DNA of 32,650 bases from an uncultured Oscillibacter sp. (GTDB lineage Bacteria; Bacillota; Clostridia; Oscillospirales; Oscillospiraceae), in contig NZ_CAJTUX010000025.1 of NCBI RefSeq assembly GCF_910579365.1, positions 1-32,650 on the forward strand. The letters run 5' to 3'. The position numbers and the translations under genes are program-made. Each line of letters begins with the position of its first letter. The stretch's first letter is position 1. Of this stretch, positions 1-8,557 are shown piece after piece. The notes under the pieces are model-generated. The model saw only the letters and a list, made by a program, of their open reading frames with translations, made no database searches and was not told the DNA's origin.

Positions 1-47
1 CTACACGTACTGACACACTCTTTCCCTACACGACGCTCTTCCGATCT
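1..47 (+). other. Illumina P5/TruSeq adapter with i5 index (non-genomic)
   Basis: Bases 1-6 (CTACAC) match the end of the P5 flow-cell oligo, bases 7-14 (GTACTGAC) occupy the place of an 8-base i5 index, and bases 15-47 match the 33-base TruSeq read 1 adapter, which ends CTCTTCCGATCT. The genomic insert therefore begins at about base 48. This is untrimmed adapter left at a contig end and should be masked. It also creates a false TTG start codon at 47-49 for the first gene. Confidence 0.97.
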
Positions 48-1366
48 TGGGGGTGTCCGAGTATATTTTAAAGCCCATCAACGCCCCGGAGCTGGTGCAG
101 GTGCTGGAAAAACTCCGGGAGCAGCTGGACCGGCAGCGGCTGGAGCGCCGGGATATGGAGACCCTGCGCCGGAGGTATGAGGAGAGCCTGCCGGTGCTGC
201 GGGAGCTGTTCTACACCCGGCTTTTGAGCGGCCAGCTCCGCCCCGATCAGGTCCAGGACCGGGCGGCCCGGTATGAAATCGACCTGCCGGAGGGCCTGTG
301 GACCGCCGCCCTGGTCCATGTGAACGGCCCCGGGGACGAGGAAGCCCGGGACGAGCTGCTGCTGCTGTCCGTCCAGTCCTTCCTGGAAAAGCATTTTGCC
401 CTGGAGGGCTGCTCCGCCCGGGTGGTACTGTACGGGGACATGGCGGCGCTTCTGGTCCGCCTTGCCGGCGGGGACCGGCTCTACCCCCTGCTGGAGGAGC
501 TGGAGCGGCTCTCCCGCCTCTCCCAGAGCTATCTGGGCCTGCGGCTGACCACCGGCGTGGGCCTGCCCTGCCGGGGAGCTGAGGAGCTGAACCGCAGCGC
601 CGCAGGCGCCCGGTCCGCCCTGGATTACCGGGTCCTGGCAGGCGGGGGACGGGTCATCTACATCGGCGACCTGGAGCCCCAGTCCGCCGCCGCCCCCTCC
701 TTTGAGGAGGAGGACCAGCGGGCCCTGTCCGCCGCCGTGAAGCTGGGCACGCTGGAACAGGTGGAGGAGCTGGTCCGGGAGCTGATGGAGCGGCTGCGCC
801 ACGCGGGGCTCTCCCTCTCCAAGTGCGACCTGTTTTTGCTGGAGGTGGTGACCTGCCTGGTGCGGCTGACCCGAGCCGGCGGCCTGGCGGTGGAGGAGGT
901 CTTCGGGGAGCGGTTCACCGGGGCCGTGTCCGTGGCGGACTTCTCCAGCTTGGATGAGCTGGGCCGCTGGCTGGGGGAGCGCTGCGGCCGGCTCCACGAC
1001 CTGCTGGGCCGGCGGCGGAGCGACTCCGCCTGGCAGATGGTGGAGCGGGCCAAGGACTACATCGCCGGGCACTACACCGACGAACAGCTCAGCGTGGAGT
1101 CCCTGTGCGCCTATATCCATCTATCCCCTACGTATTTTTCCACCCTTTTTAAACGGGAAGTAGGGATGCCCTTCACCGCTTATGTCACAAAAGTACGAAT
1201 GGAGGAGGCGGCACGGCTCCTCCGGGAGACGGACGAGAAGACCTACCGCATCGCCGAGGCCACGGGGTTCAGCGACCCCAACTATTTCAGTTATGTCTTC
1301 AAGCGGCATTACGGCGTCTCGCCCTCGAAATTCCGGGCGGGACAGAAAGGGGGGGAACGGCGATGA
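48..1366 (+). CDS. YesN-type response regulator with AraC-family DNA-binding domain (5' truncated)
   Basis: The first residues (GVSEYILKPINAPELVQVLEKL) are the last strand and helix of a CheY-like receiver domain, including the conserved Lys-Pro, so the phospho-acceptor Asp and most of the receiver are missing because the contig starts here. The middle (about residues 50-310) is the variable linker region of YesN-type regulators. The last 100 residues are a two-helix-turn-helix AraC domain, with LSVESLCAYIHLSPTYFSTLFKR followed by IAEATGFSDPNYFSYVFKRHYGVSPSKFR. The apparent TTG start at 47 straddles the adapter junction and is not real. The stop overlaps the next start (ATGA at 1363-1366), indicating translational coupling. 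It is the probable output regulator of the sensor kinase at 2563-4377. Confidence 0.93.
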
Positions 1367-2466
1367 CGCGGAAACGATGTGCGGCCCTGCTCTTGAGTCT
1401 GTGCCTGGCCCTGGGGCTGACCGCCTGCCGGAATGAGGAGAAGTGGGTGGAGGGTCTGGTGGTCGAAGTCCAGAGGGACGAGGCCGGTGACCCGACCGCC
1501 TTCGTTGTGGAGGACAGCCAGGGGAAACGGACCGGTGTGCGGCTGGTGGAGGAGACCCGCGTCTGGCCCAGAGGCAGCGGCAGTTGGACTGAGGAGGAGC
1601 TTCGGGCGGCGGTCCAGGCGGACCTGCGGGTGGACGCCTGGGTCTATGCCGGCTGCCACCCCTGGCAGGAGAAACTGGAGACGGCGGACGGGACCGTGAA
1701 AGCCTACCAGGCCGCCAGCGCTGTCGTCAGCGGCGAGCTGAAGCGGGAGGCGGCGACCCTCCGGGACGGAACGGCGGTGGATGTGCTGGAGTGGGACAGT
1801 TGGAGCAACTATTCCTACCGCTTGGCGGACGGCACGGAGCTGTTGGAGGTGGACGAGCCCCGGGGGCCGGCGGACTACTATGCCGGGGCCCCGGAGAGCT
1901 TCGCCGATCTCAGCGAGACGGCCCAGAGACAGGTCCGGCAGTACTACGAGGACCGGGGCCTGCTCTACGACGAGATGGACGCGCTGGAGCAGTGCTATGC
2001 CGCCTGGAAGGAGCTGGGGGAGGCGTACCGGAGCGGCCACATCCAGCAGACCGTGGCGCCCAGCGCCTCCAGTGAGCGGGTGATGTACTTCACCACGGAA
2101 CTGACGCTGCCCCAGGAGTACGGAACTCCGCTGTGCACCAGCACCAGCTTTCAGGACGCCTTCGACCGCCGGACCGGGGAACGGCTGGAGGTCTGGGACC
2201 TCTTCACCGTGCCGGAAGCGGAGGTCCGCAAGCGCCTGCCGGAGCTGGTGGATTGGGAGCTCAACCCCATCATCTGCGCGGAGATGTCCCAGGCCCTGGA
2301 GCCGGAGTGGATTCGGTTCGGCCAGGGCGGTCTGACGGTGTTCTTCCCCGCGGGGAGCCTGCCCAGCGAAGAGCTGGGCTATCACGTCAGCGTGGATTGC
2401 GAGAACATTCCGGAGGGCTTCGTTCAGCCCTGGGCGGTTCCCGGCACCTGGGAAGCGGGAACCTAA
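1363..2466 (+). CDS. Lipoprotein with RsiV/DUF3298-like C-terminal domain
   Basis: 367 residues. A short lipoprotein signal peptide ends in a clear lipobox (LTAC, Cys22), so the protein should be anchored outside the membrane. Residues about 25-140 are beta-rich with no family I can name. The C-terminal part from about residue 235 (YFTTELTLPQEYGTPLCTSTS, then a FDRRTGERLEVWDLF motif and GGLTVFFPAGSLPSEELGYHVSV) resembles the DUF3298 fold of RsiV and PdaC proteins. The start overlaps the response regulator stop by 4 bases and the gene lies between regulator and kinase, so it is probably an accessory of the signalling system. The domain call is by motif resemblance only; function is unknown. 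Confidence 0.75.
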   Translation: MTRKRCAALLLSLCLALGLTACRNEEKWVEGLVVEVQRDEAGDPTAFVVEDSQGKRTGVRLVEETRVWPRGSGSWTEEELRAAVQADLRVDAWVYAGCHPWQEKLETADGTVKAYQAASAVVSGELKREAATLRDGTAVDVLEWDSWSNYSYRLADGTELLEVDEPRGPADYYAGAPESFADLSETAQRQVRQYYEDRGLLYDEMDALEQCYAAWKELGEAYRSGHIQQTVAPSASSERVMYFTTELTLPQEYGTPLCTSTSFQDAFDRRTGERLEVWDLFTVPEAEVRKRLPELVDWELNPIICAEMSQALEPEWIRFGQGGLTVFFPAGSLPSEELGYHVSVDCENIPEGFVQPWAVPGTWEAGT

Positions 2467-2481
2467 AAGAGTCAGCGCCCA

Positions 2482-2520
2482 GGCATTCTCAATGCCGGGC
2501 CATGGCCCGGCATTGCTTTT
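2482..2520 (+). terminator. Perfect 24-bp palindrome with overlapping alternative hairpin (terminator or attenuator)
   Basis: 2491-2514 is a perfect palindrome (arms AATGCCGGGCCA and TGGCCCGGCATT) followed by GCTTTT, located between the lipoprotein and the kinase. Just upstream, GGCATT (2482-2487) can pair with AATGCC (2491-2496), which would take away the base of the main hairpin. It may lower expression of the downstream genes or act as an attenuator. The T run is short, so full termination is doubtful. Confidence 0.5.
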
Positions 2521-2562
2521 CCGCGGAAAAGCAGGCCGCCTTGCGAGAAGGGAGGGAACCCT

Positions 2563-4377
2563 ATGAACGTATTCCGCCGCCTCGCCGCCCAGTGGGGGGA
2601 GCGCTACCGCAAAATGAGCATCCAGATGGTCCTCTCCCTGTCCTTCACCGCCGTGGCGGCGGCGGGGATGCTGCTGATGAGCGTCAGCCTCATCTGGCGC
2701 TTTTCCTCCGCCAGCGAGCAGCTGGTGGCGGAGAACAGTCAGCGGGTGCTGGCCCAGGCGAACCTGAATCTGGACAGCTACCTCCGGCGGATGATGCGCA
2801 TCTCCGACACGGTGTACTACCGGAGCATTAAGAATATGGACCTGGCGGAGGACGACCTCACCGGGGACCTGAGCCTCCTCTATGAGGAGAACCGGGACGA
2901 CCTGGTCTCCCTGGCGGTTTTCGACGGGCAGGGGGGACTGGTATCCGCCGTGCCGCTGACCGCCCTGAAGCAGGACGCCCGGACGGCGGACAGCGACTGG
3001 TTCCAGGCGGCGGTCCGGAGCATGGAAAATCTCCACTTCTCCACCCCCCACGTCCAAAACATCTTCGACGATCCCGACTATCCCTACCGCTGGGTGGTGT
3101 CCCTGAGCCGCCACGTGCAGCTGACCCGGGATGGCGTCACCGAGGGGGGCGTGCTGCTGGTGGACATGAGCTTCAGCGGCATCGAACAGGTCTGCCGGGA
3201 CGTGAGCCTGGGCAGCGGGGGCTATCTCTATCTGATCGACGGGGATGGGGAGCTGATCTACCATCCCCGTCAGCAGCTGATTTACGCGGGTTTGCTGGAG
3301 GAGAACAACCTGGCGGCCGCCTCCTACCGGGACGGCAGCCGCCTGGAGCGGTTCCAGGGGCGGTCCCGGCAGGTCACGGTGAAAACCGTGGGCTATACCG
3401 GGTGGAAGCTGGTGGGCGTGGCCCCGGCGGTGAGCTGGATGGCCTCCTCCCCCCAGCTGCCCCTCTTCGGTTTGACGCTGCTGCTGTTTTCCATCTTCCT
3501 GATGGCCTTTTTGAACTTCCTGATCTCCGCCCGCATCTCCGACCCCATCCGCCGCCTGGAGCGGTCCATCCGCAGGCTGGACAACGGGCTGGAGGGCGTG
3601 GAAATTGAAGAGGGCGGCTGCTATGAGGTGCAGCGGCTGAGCCACGCGGTAGGGTCCATGGTGTCCACCATGCGGCATTTGATGGACGACATCATCCGCC
3701 AGGAGGAGCAGAAGCGCCGCAGCGAGCTGGAGGTGCTCCAGTCCCAGATCAACCCCCACTTTCTCTACAACACCCTGGACTCCGTTATCTGGATGACAGA
3801 GTCCGGCCAGCAGAAGGAGGCCATCCAGATGGTCACCTCCCTGGCGCGGCTGTTCCGCATCTCCCTGAGCAAGGGGAAAAGCATCATCCCCCTCCGGGAC
3901 GAGCTGGAGCACGCCCGGCACTATATGAACATTCAGCAGATTCGCTTCAAGAACAAATTCACCACGGTCATTGAGGCCCGGCCCGGCGCGGAGGAGCTGT
4001 ATACCCTGAAGCTCATCATACAGCCCATCCTGGAAAACGCCATTTACCACGGCTGCGCCAGCGCCGAAGACGACGGCGTCATCCGGGTCACCGCCCGCCG
4101 GGAGGGGGAGGACCTTTTGATCGACGTGGAGGACAACGGCCTGGGCATGCGGCCGGAGGTGGCGGAGTCCCTGCTGGACGAGGACCGTCCGGAGGTTCGG
4201 ACCAGCGGCTCCGGCATCGGGGTGCGCAACGTCCACCAGCGGATCGCCCTCACCTTCGGCATGGGCTATGGACTGACCATTTTCAGCGAACCGGACGAGG
4301 GGACGCTGGTCCGCCTCCGGCTCCCCGCCCTGAGCCGGGAGGAGGCCGGCCGCTGCCAGCAGGGAGAAGTGCTATGA
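2563..4377 (+). CDS. YesM-type sensor histidine kinase (Cache-HAMP-His_kinase-HATPase)
   Basis: 604 residues. The first membrane helix is at about 20-45, followed by an extracellular Cache-type sensor of about 250 residues, a second membrane helix at about 306-327, HAMP at about 328-380, the LytS/YesM-type phospho-acceptor segment SQINPHFLYNTLDSVIWM (His399), and an HATPase domain with N box (IIQPILENAIYHG), DNGLGM and GSGIGVRNVHQRI. This is the usual architecture of kinases that phosphorylate YesN-type regulators in response to carbohydrates. GGGAGGG lies about 8 bases before the ATG. The stop overlaps the next ATG by four bases. The sugar-binding proteins downstream probably present ligand to the extracellular domain; that is inference from context. 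Confidence 0.95.
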   Translation: MNVFRRLAAQWGERYRKMSIQMVLSLSFTAVAAAGMLLMSVSLIWRFSSASEQLVAENSQRVLAQANLNLDSYLRRMMRISDTVYYRSIKNMDLAEDDLTGDLSLLYEENRDDLVSLAVFDGQGGLVSAVPLTALKQDARTADSDWFQAAVRSMENLHFSTPHVQNIFDDPDYPYRWVVSLSRHVQLTRDGVTEGGVLLVDMSFSGIEQVCRDVSLGSGGYLYLIDGDGELIYHPRQQLIYAGLLEENNLAAASYRDGSRLERFQGRSRQVTVKTVGYTGWKLVGVAPAVSWMASSPQLPLFGLTLLLFSIFLMAFLNFLISARISDPIRRLERSIRRLDNGLEGVEIEEGGCYEVQRLSHAVGSMVSTMRHLMDDIIRQEEQKRRSELEVLQSQINPHFLYNTLDSVIWMTESGQQKEAIQMVTSLARLFRISLSKGKSIIPLRDELEHARHYMNIQQIRFKNKFTTVIEARPGAEELYTLKLIIQPILENAIYHGCASAEDDGVIRVTARREGEDLLIDVEDNGLGMRPEVAESLLDEDRPEVRTSGSGIGVRNVHQRIALTFGMGYGLTIFSEPDEGTLVRLRLPALSREEAGRCQQGEVL

Positions 4378-5297
4378 AAGTGCGAGACAGCCGTTTGATT
4401 CAAATACTCATCCTGGCGGCCCTGGGGCTGGCGGTGATTTTCTCCGTGGTGGTTCCCCAGCTGTTCCGGGGCCGGAGGGACCCCCAGCTGCTGGCCCTGT
4501 CCGTGGTCCTGCGGGACACCGACAGCTGGACCGCCGCCCGGCAGGGGATGGAACAGGCGGCGGACGAACTGGGGGCGGAGCTCCGCTTTCTCACCCCCGC
4601 CGCCGCCAACGACGGCGAGGAGCAAAAGGCGCTGCTCCTCCGGGAAATCGAGGGCGGCGCGGCGGCGCTGGTGGTGGTCCCGGCGGCCCCGGCGGCGCTG
4701 TCCGCCGCCCTGGAGCCCTGGCGGGTGGTCTGCCCGGTGGTGACGCTGGAGTCCCCCATGGAGGGGGCCGCGGGAACGGTGGCTCCGGACAACGCCCTTT
4801 TGGGCCGGCAGCTGGCCCAGACCCTGCTGGAGGATTGGGACGGCGGAACCGTACTGCTTCTGGACGCCGCTGCGGACTGCACCGGCGTGACGGCGCGCCT
4901 GACGGCGGCGGAGGAGGAATTGAGGGCGGCGGGAGTCCCCCTCCTCCGGGGAGAGGAAGCGGAGGAGGAAGCATGCCGGTGGGTCATGGCCTTTGAGCCC
5001 GCCGTCACCCAACGGGCCGCGGAAAAAAAGGAGGCGGAGGGGCTGGACTTCTCCCTCTACGGCGTGGGGGCCTCCACCGCCGTCACCGCCCAGCTGGAGC
5101 GGGGGGCCGTTACCGCCATGGCCGCCTGGAGCGACTACGCCGCCGGGTATCTGGCGGTACGCCGGGCGGTGTACGCCGCCCGAGGAGAGGAGGGGGCGCT
5201 GTCCCCCCTGCCCTTCTCCATTTTGCGAGGGGAGGATATCTATGCGCCTGAGAACCAAAAACTTCTCTTTCCGGTCATGTCGTCCTCCAGCCGGTAA
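4374..5297 (+). CDS. Membrane-anchored periplasmic-binding-like protein
   Basis: 307 residues. An uncleaved-looking hydrophobic helix at about 9-29 with no lipobox suggests an N-terminal anchor. The rest reads as a type I periplasmic binding fold (LacI/RbsB-like): LLALSVVLRDTDSWTAARQGMEQAADELGAEL, then GGAAALVVVPAAPAAL, a TLESP strand and TVAPDNALLGRQLAQTLL, and a late YGVGASTAVTAQLERGAVTAMAAWSDYAAGYLAV segment. It is translationally coupled to the kinase (ATGA). The protein is probably a ligand receptor partner of the kinase rather than a transporter subunit, since no permease or ATPase is present here. The ligand cannot be read from sequence. The end overlaps the next gene by 56 bases in another frame. 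Confidence 0.8.
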   Translation: MKVRDSRLIQILILAALGLAVIFSVVVPQLFRGRRDPQLLALSVVLRDTDSWTAARQGMEQAADELGAELRFLTPAAANDGEEQKALLLREIEGGAAALVVVPAAPAALSAALEPWRVVCPVVTLESPMEGAAGTVAPDNALLGRQLAQTLLEDWDGGTVLLLDAAADCTGVTARLTAAEEELRAAGVPLLRGEEAEEEACRWVMAFEPAVTQRAAEKKEAEGLDFSLYGVGASTAVTAQLERGAVTAMAAWSDYAAGYLAVRRAVYAARGEEGALSPLPFSILRGEDIYAPENQKLLFPVMSSSSR

Positions 5298-6321
5298 GCG
5301 GCGGAGACGGCCGGGCACGGCGGCGTCCCTGTTTCTGGCGCTGGCGCTTCTCACCGGCTGCGGCGGGGGGAAGGACGGCGGCCTGCGCATCGGCGTGGCC
5401 CTCTATACCCAGGACGACACGTTCATCTCCACGGTGGCCCAGAACCTGGAGCGGCTGGTCCGGGACGCGGAGAGCGAGACGGGACAGAAAATCACGCTCT
5501 TCATCGCCGACGGCCGCAGCAGCCAGACCACCCAGATGGACCAGGTGGACCGCTTTTTGACCCGGGGGTGCGACGTGCTGTGCGTCAATCTGGTAGACCG
5601 GACGGCGGCGGCAGTGGTGGCTGACAAGGCGGAGGCCGAGGGCGTGCCCCTGATCTTCTTCAACCGCCAGCCTGTGGCGGAGGACATCCAGCGCTGGGAC
5701 CGGATTTACTACGTGGGAGCCAGCGCCCAGGAGAGCGGCGAGCTCCAGGGCCGGCTGGTGCTGGACGCGTGGCGCGGGGACCGGGAGCGCCTGGACCGCA
5801 GCGGCGACGGCGTGCTGCAATACGTCATGCTGGAGGGAGAGCCGGGACACCAGGACTCGCTCCTTCGGACGGAGTATTCCATCAAGGCCGTCACCGACGG
5901 CGGCGTGGAGGTGGAAAAGCTGGCCAACGAGACCGCCAATTGGAACCGGGCCCAGGCCGCCGCCCGCACCACCCAATGGATGGAGGAGTTCGGAGACCGG
6001 GTGGAGGTCATCTTTGCCAACAACGACGACATGGCCCTGGGGGCCATTGACGCCCTGGGGGAGACGCCCCGGGACTGCTGGCCCCTCATTGTGGGGGTGG
6101 ACGCCACCGCTCCCGCCCTGGAGGCGGTGGCCGCCGGACAGATGTACGGCACCGTTCACAACGACAGTCTGGGCCAGGCGCAGGCCATGTTCCAGCTGGC
6201 GCTGGCCCTTTGGAACGGGGAGGACCCGGCACAGGCGGCGGCGCTGGAGGAGGGGCACTATGTCTGGCTGCCCTACCGGCAGGTGACGCAGGAGAATCTG
6301 GCGGAGTTCCAGAGGGAGTGA
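5242..6321 (+). CDS. MglB-like galactose/glucose-binding lipoprotein
   Basis: 359 residues from the ATG at 5242, chosen because GAGGGGAGGA lies just upstream and the product begins with a basic n-region, a hydrophobic stretch and a lipobox (LLTGC). An open frame extends further upstream but only inside the preceding gene. Family motifs of the galactose-binding proteins are clear: RIGVALYTQDDTFISTVAQNLE, VNLVDRTAAAVVADKA, LEGEPGHQDSLLRTEY, VIFANNDDMALGAIDAL, GVDATAPALEAVAAGQMYGTV. It probably captures a hexose at the cell surface for sensing by the adjacent kinase. Transport is possible with a permease encoded elsewhere. Confidence 0.9.
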   Translation: MRLRTKNFSFRSCRPPAGKRRRRPGTAASLFLALALLTGCGGGKDGGLRIGVALYTQDDTFISTVAQNLERLVRDAESETGQKITLFIADGRSSQTTQMDQVDRFLTRGCDVLCVNLVDRTAAAVVADKAEAEGVPLIFFNRQPVAEDIQRWDRIYYVGASAQESGELQGRLVLDAWRGDRERLDRSGDGVLQYVMLEGEPGHQDSLLRTEYSIKAVTDGGVEVEKLANETANWNRAQAAARTTQWMEEFGDRVEVIFANNDDMALGAIDALGETPRDCWPLIVGVDATAPALEAVAAGQMYGTVHNDSLGQAQAMFQLALALWNGEDPAQAAALEEGHYVWLPYRQVTQENLAEFQRE

Positions 6322-6358
6322 GCGCGGTCTCCGTCTGGAATCTGTTACGGAATAGGAC

Positions 6359-6387
6359 TTGTTTTTTCCACAGGAGCGTGGTAGACT
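6359..6387 (+). promoter_or_regulatory. Candidate promoter of the S-layer gene
   Basis: TTGTTT (6359-6364) and TAGACT (6382-6387) are separated by 17 bases. Each is only a partial match to the housekeeping consensus. The predicted leader of about 100 bases contains two small inverted repeats: GGAGT/ACTCC at 6400-6411 and CCGCTCC/GGAGCGG at 6413-6429. The start at 6496 is preceded by AGGAAAG at an unusually long distance of about 15 bases. Confidence 0.4.
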
Positions 6388-6495
6388 AGGCGGTTAGTAG
6401 GAGTGTACTCCACCGCTCCGGCGGAGCGGAACATGCCGGGACGTTCAAACGGCGGACAGCCCCGGAAACCATGAGGAAAGGACGCTGGATACATC

Positions 6496-8490
6496 ATGAA
6501 ACGAAAGAGTCAATTGCTGGCCCTGCTGATGGCGCTGTGCCTTCTGGCAAGCCTCTGCACCCTGCCCGCGGCGGCGGAGGGCGAGGAAAACGACGGAAAC
6601 AAAACGGAAGTACCTACGGACCCGGACCCTAAGCCGGACCCCACCCCGGAACCGGAGCCGGAACCCACTCCGGACCCTAAGCCGGACCCCACCCCGAACC
6701 CTGACCCGGAACCTACTCCGGACCCTGACCCGGAACCTACTCCGGACCCTGACCCGAACCCCACTCCGGACCCTGATCCGAACCCCACTCCGAACCCTGA
6801 CCCGAACCCCACTCCGAACCCTGACCCGAACCCCACTCCGAACCCTGACCCGGACCCTAAGCCGACCCCGACCCCGGACCCGACTCCGGAGCAGCCTCCT
6901 GTGACACCGGAAAAGCCTCCCGTTGTAACACCCACCGCCCCTGACCGTCCCGGCGTCAGCGACCTCACCTTCTCCGTGTCCAGCTTGGACTTCGGCACGC
7001 TGGAGAAAGGGACGAACAGCGGTCTGACCAAAACCTTCCAGATTACCAACAGGAACAGCAAGTACACGATGTACCTGAGCTTCACCAGTATCTCCGGCTT
7101 TACCGTAAGCGGTGTGCCCAATTCCCTGGCCCCCGGCGCCAGCGCCACCGTGACCGTCTCCATCAACAGCACCAAAACCACCGGGGACTTCAGCCGGACC
7201 CTTCAGATCACCGGGTACTATGAGGAGAACGGTCTGAAGAGCACCTCCCGGAGCTTCTCCCTCTCCATCTACGCCAAGGTGGCGGAATGGGGCTACTCCA
7301 TCTCCGTCAGCCCCACCTCCAAGGACTTCGGCAAGCTGAAGGAAGGCTATACCGAGAAGGACGCCAAGGAGAAAGAAATCACCGTCACCATCAAAAACAC
7401 CGGCAGCGACTACGTGCGGATGGACGGCGTGAAGGGCAATGACCACTTCACCGTCACCGCCGTCAAGAGCGAGTCCGAGCGGGTGGAATCCGGCAAAGAG
7501 GTGGACTATAAGATCGTTCCCAAGCAGGGCGTGAAGGCGGGAACCTACACCGACAAAATCGTGTTCCAGACCCGGGAGGGCGCCACCGCCGAGTTCAAGG
7601 CCACCCTCGTTGTGGAAAAATCCGTCGCCCCGCTGACGGTCAGCCCCTCCACCCTGGAGTTCGGCTTCGCGGAGGAGGGTTATACCCAGCCCAATCACCA
7701 GACCGTCACAGTGAAGAACAACAGCGACAAGACCGTAACCCTGGAGCAGCCCGTCTCCTCCTTCTACGAGTTCAGTCTGGTGACCAGCACCTCCCTCTCC
7801 GCCGGGGGAAGCACTACCTTCACCGTCCGCCCCAAGGCGGGACTGCCGGCCAACAGCTATACCGGCATCGTCACCCTCCGGGCCGGCGGCAACTCGGCGA
7901 GCCTGGACGTGCGCTTTGTGGTCACACAGAAAGTCGGCCCCACCTCCTTCAGCGACGTGGCCGCGAACAGCACCTTCGCCGCGGACATCGCCTACGTCAG
8001 CCAGCAGGGCCTGATGAGCGGTGTGGGCGGCGGACAGTTCAAGCCCCAGAGCCCCGTGACCCGGGGCCAGATTGTGACGATTCTCTACCGTCTGGCCGGG
8101 CAGCCCGCCGTCAGCGGCGCGGGCTTTAGCGACGTGGCCGCCGGGTCCTACTGTGAGAAGGCGGTGAAATGGGCCGCGGCCACCGGCATCACCAACGGCA
8201 ACAAGGACGGCACCTTCTCTCCCAATAACCCCATCACCCGGGAGCAGCTGGCGGCCTTCCTGTACCGCTACGCCAACCACAAGGGCCTCAGCACCGCCGC
8301 CCGGGCGGAGCTGAGCCGCTTCCCCGACGCCGCCTCCGTCAGCTCCTACGCCACGGAGGCCCTGGCCTGGGCCAACGGCGCGAGTCTGGTGAACGGCACC
8401 GGCGAGGGCCGTCTGAATCCCTCCGGCGGGGCCACTCGCGGCCAGGCGGCGGCGATTCTCCACCGCTTCTGCACCAGCATCGGAAGATAA
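6496..8490 (+). CDS. S-layer-type surface protein: Pro/Asp repeat stalk, three beta-sandwich repeats, three SLH domains
   Basis: 664 residues. A signal peptide ends at about residue 27 (LPAAAEG). Residues about 37-135 are a low-complexity stalk of PDPxPNPTP units. Three repeats of about 105 residues follow, each starting with an LxVSPxxLDFG-like strand (SSLDFGTLEKG, TSKDFGKLKEG, STLEFGFAEEG); they resemble ASPM-SPD-2-Hydin or choice-of-anchor-D beta sandwiches. The last 190 residues are three SLH domains (SFSDVAANSTFAADIAYVSQ, GFSDVAAGSYCEKAVKWAAA, and a weaker third with RFPDAASVSSYATEALAWA), each with an ITRxQ-type motif. SLH domains bind pyruvylated secondary cell wall polymer, so the protein is displayed on the cell wall. 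The role of the exposed part is unknown. Confidence 0.93.
   Translation: MKRKSQLLALLMALCLLASLCTLPAAAEGEENDGNKTEVPTDPDPKPDPTPEPEPEPTPDPKPDPTPNPDPEPTPDPDPEPTPDPDPNPTPDPDPNPTPNPDPNPTPNPDPNPTPNPDPDPKPTPTPDPTPEQPPVTPEKPPVVTPTAPDRPGVSDLTFSVSSLDFGTLEKGTNSGLTKTFQITNRNSKYTMYLSFTSISGFTVSGVPNSLAPGASATVTVSINSTKTTGDFSRTLQITGYYEENGLKSTSRSFSLSIYAKVAEWGYSISVSPTSKDFGKLKEGYTEKDAKEKEITVTIKNTGSDYVRMDGVKGNDHFTVTAVKSESERVESGKEVDYKIVPKQGVKAGTYTDKIVFQTREGATAEFKATLVVEKSVAPLTVSPSTLEFGFAEEGYTQPNHQTVTVKNNSDKTVTLEQPVSSFYEFSLVTSTSLSAGGSTTFTVRPKAGLPANSYTGIVTLRAGGNSASLDVRFVVTQKVGPTSFSDVAANSTFAADIAYVSQQGLMSGVGGGQFKPQSPVTRGQIVTILYRLAGQPAVSGAGFSDVAAGSYCEKAVKWAAATGITNGNKDGTFSPNNPITREQLAAFLYRYANHKGLSTAARAELSRFPDAASVSSYATEALAWANGASLVNGTGEGRLNPSGGATRGQAAAILHRFCTSIGR
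6610..6890 (+). repeat. Proline-rich coding tandem repeat
   Basis: Degenerate repeats of CCGGACCCT/CCGAACCCC type encode the Pro/Asp stalk. At 6790-6813 and 6814-6837 there are two identical adjacent 24-base units (encoding PNPDPNPT), with a third partial unit at 6838. Perfect direct repeats of this kind can change copy number by slippage in multiples of eight residues without breaking the frame. Confidence 0.9.
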
Positions 8491-8503
8491 CGCCGGGTAG
8501 CCG

Positions 8504-8550
8504 CAGGGCTCCTGAGACCAGATGGTCTCAGGAGCCCTGTTGGTTTTTGG
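8504..8550 (+). terminator. Intrinsic terminator after the S-layer gene
   Basis: A 16-bp perfect stem (8504-8519 with 8524-8539, arms starting CAGGGCTCC) with the loop AGAT is followed by TTGGTTTTT. It lies 13 bases after the S-layer stop codon and separates that gene from the convergent peptidase gene. Confidence 0.9.
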
Positions 8551-8557
8551 AAAGGGG

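Noticed and set aside
1309..4236. A 975-residue open frame on the minus strand opposite the lipoprotein and kinase genes
   Set aside because: It is a GC-driven shadow: rich in Pro, Gly, His, Gln and Leu, without recognisable domains, and it lies across two well-supported genes and an intergenic hairpin.
4374..6321. Frameshift splitting one binding-protein gene in two
   Set aside because: Each half is a full binding fold of about 300 residues, and the second has its own ribosome binding site and lipoprotein signal.
6610..6890. Regular repeats that might suggest a CRISPR array
   Set aside because: There are no unique spacers; the repeats are in frame and encode a proline-rich stalk.
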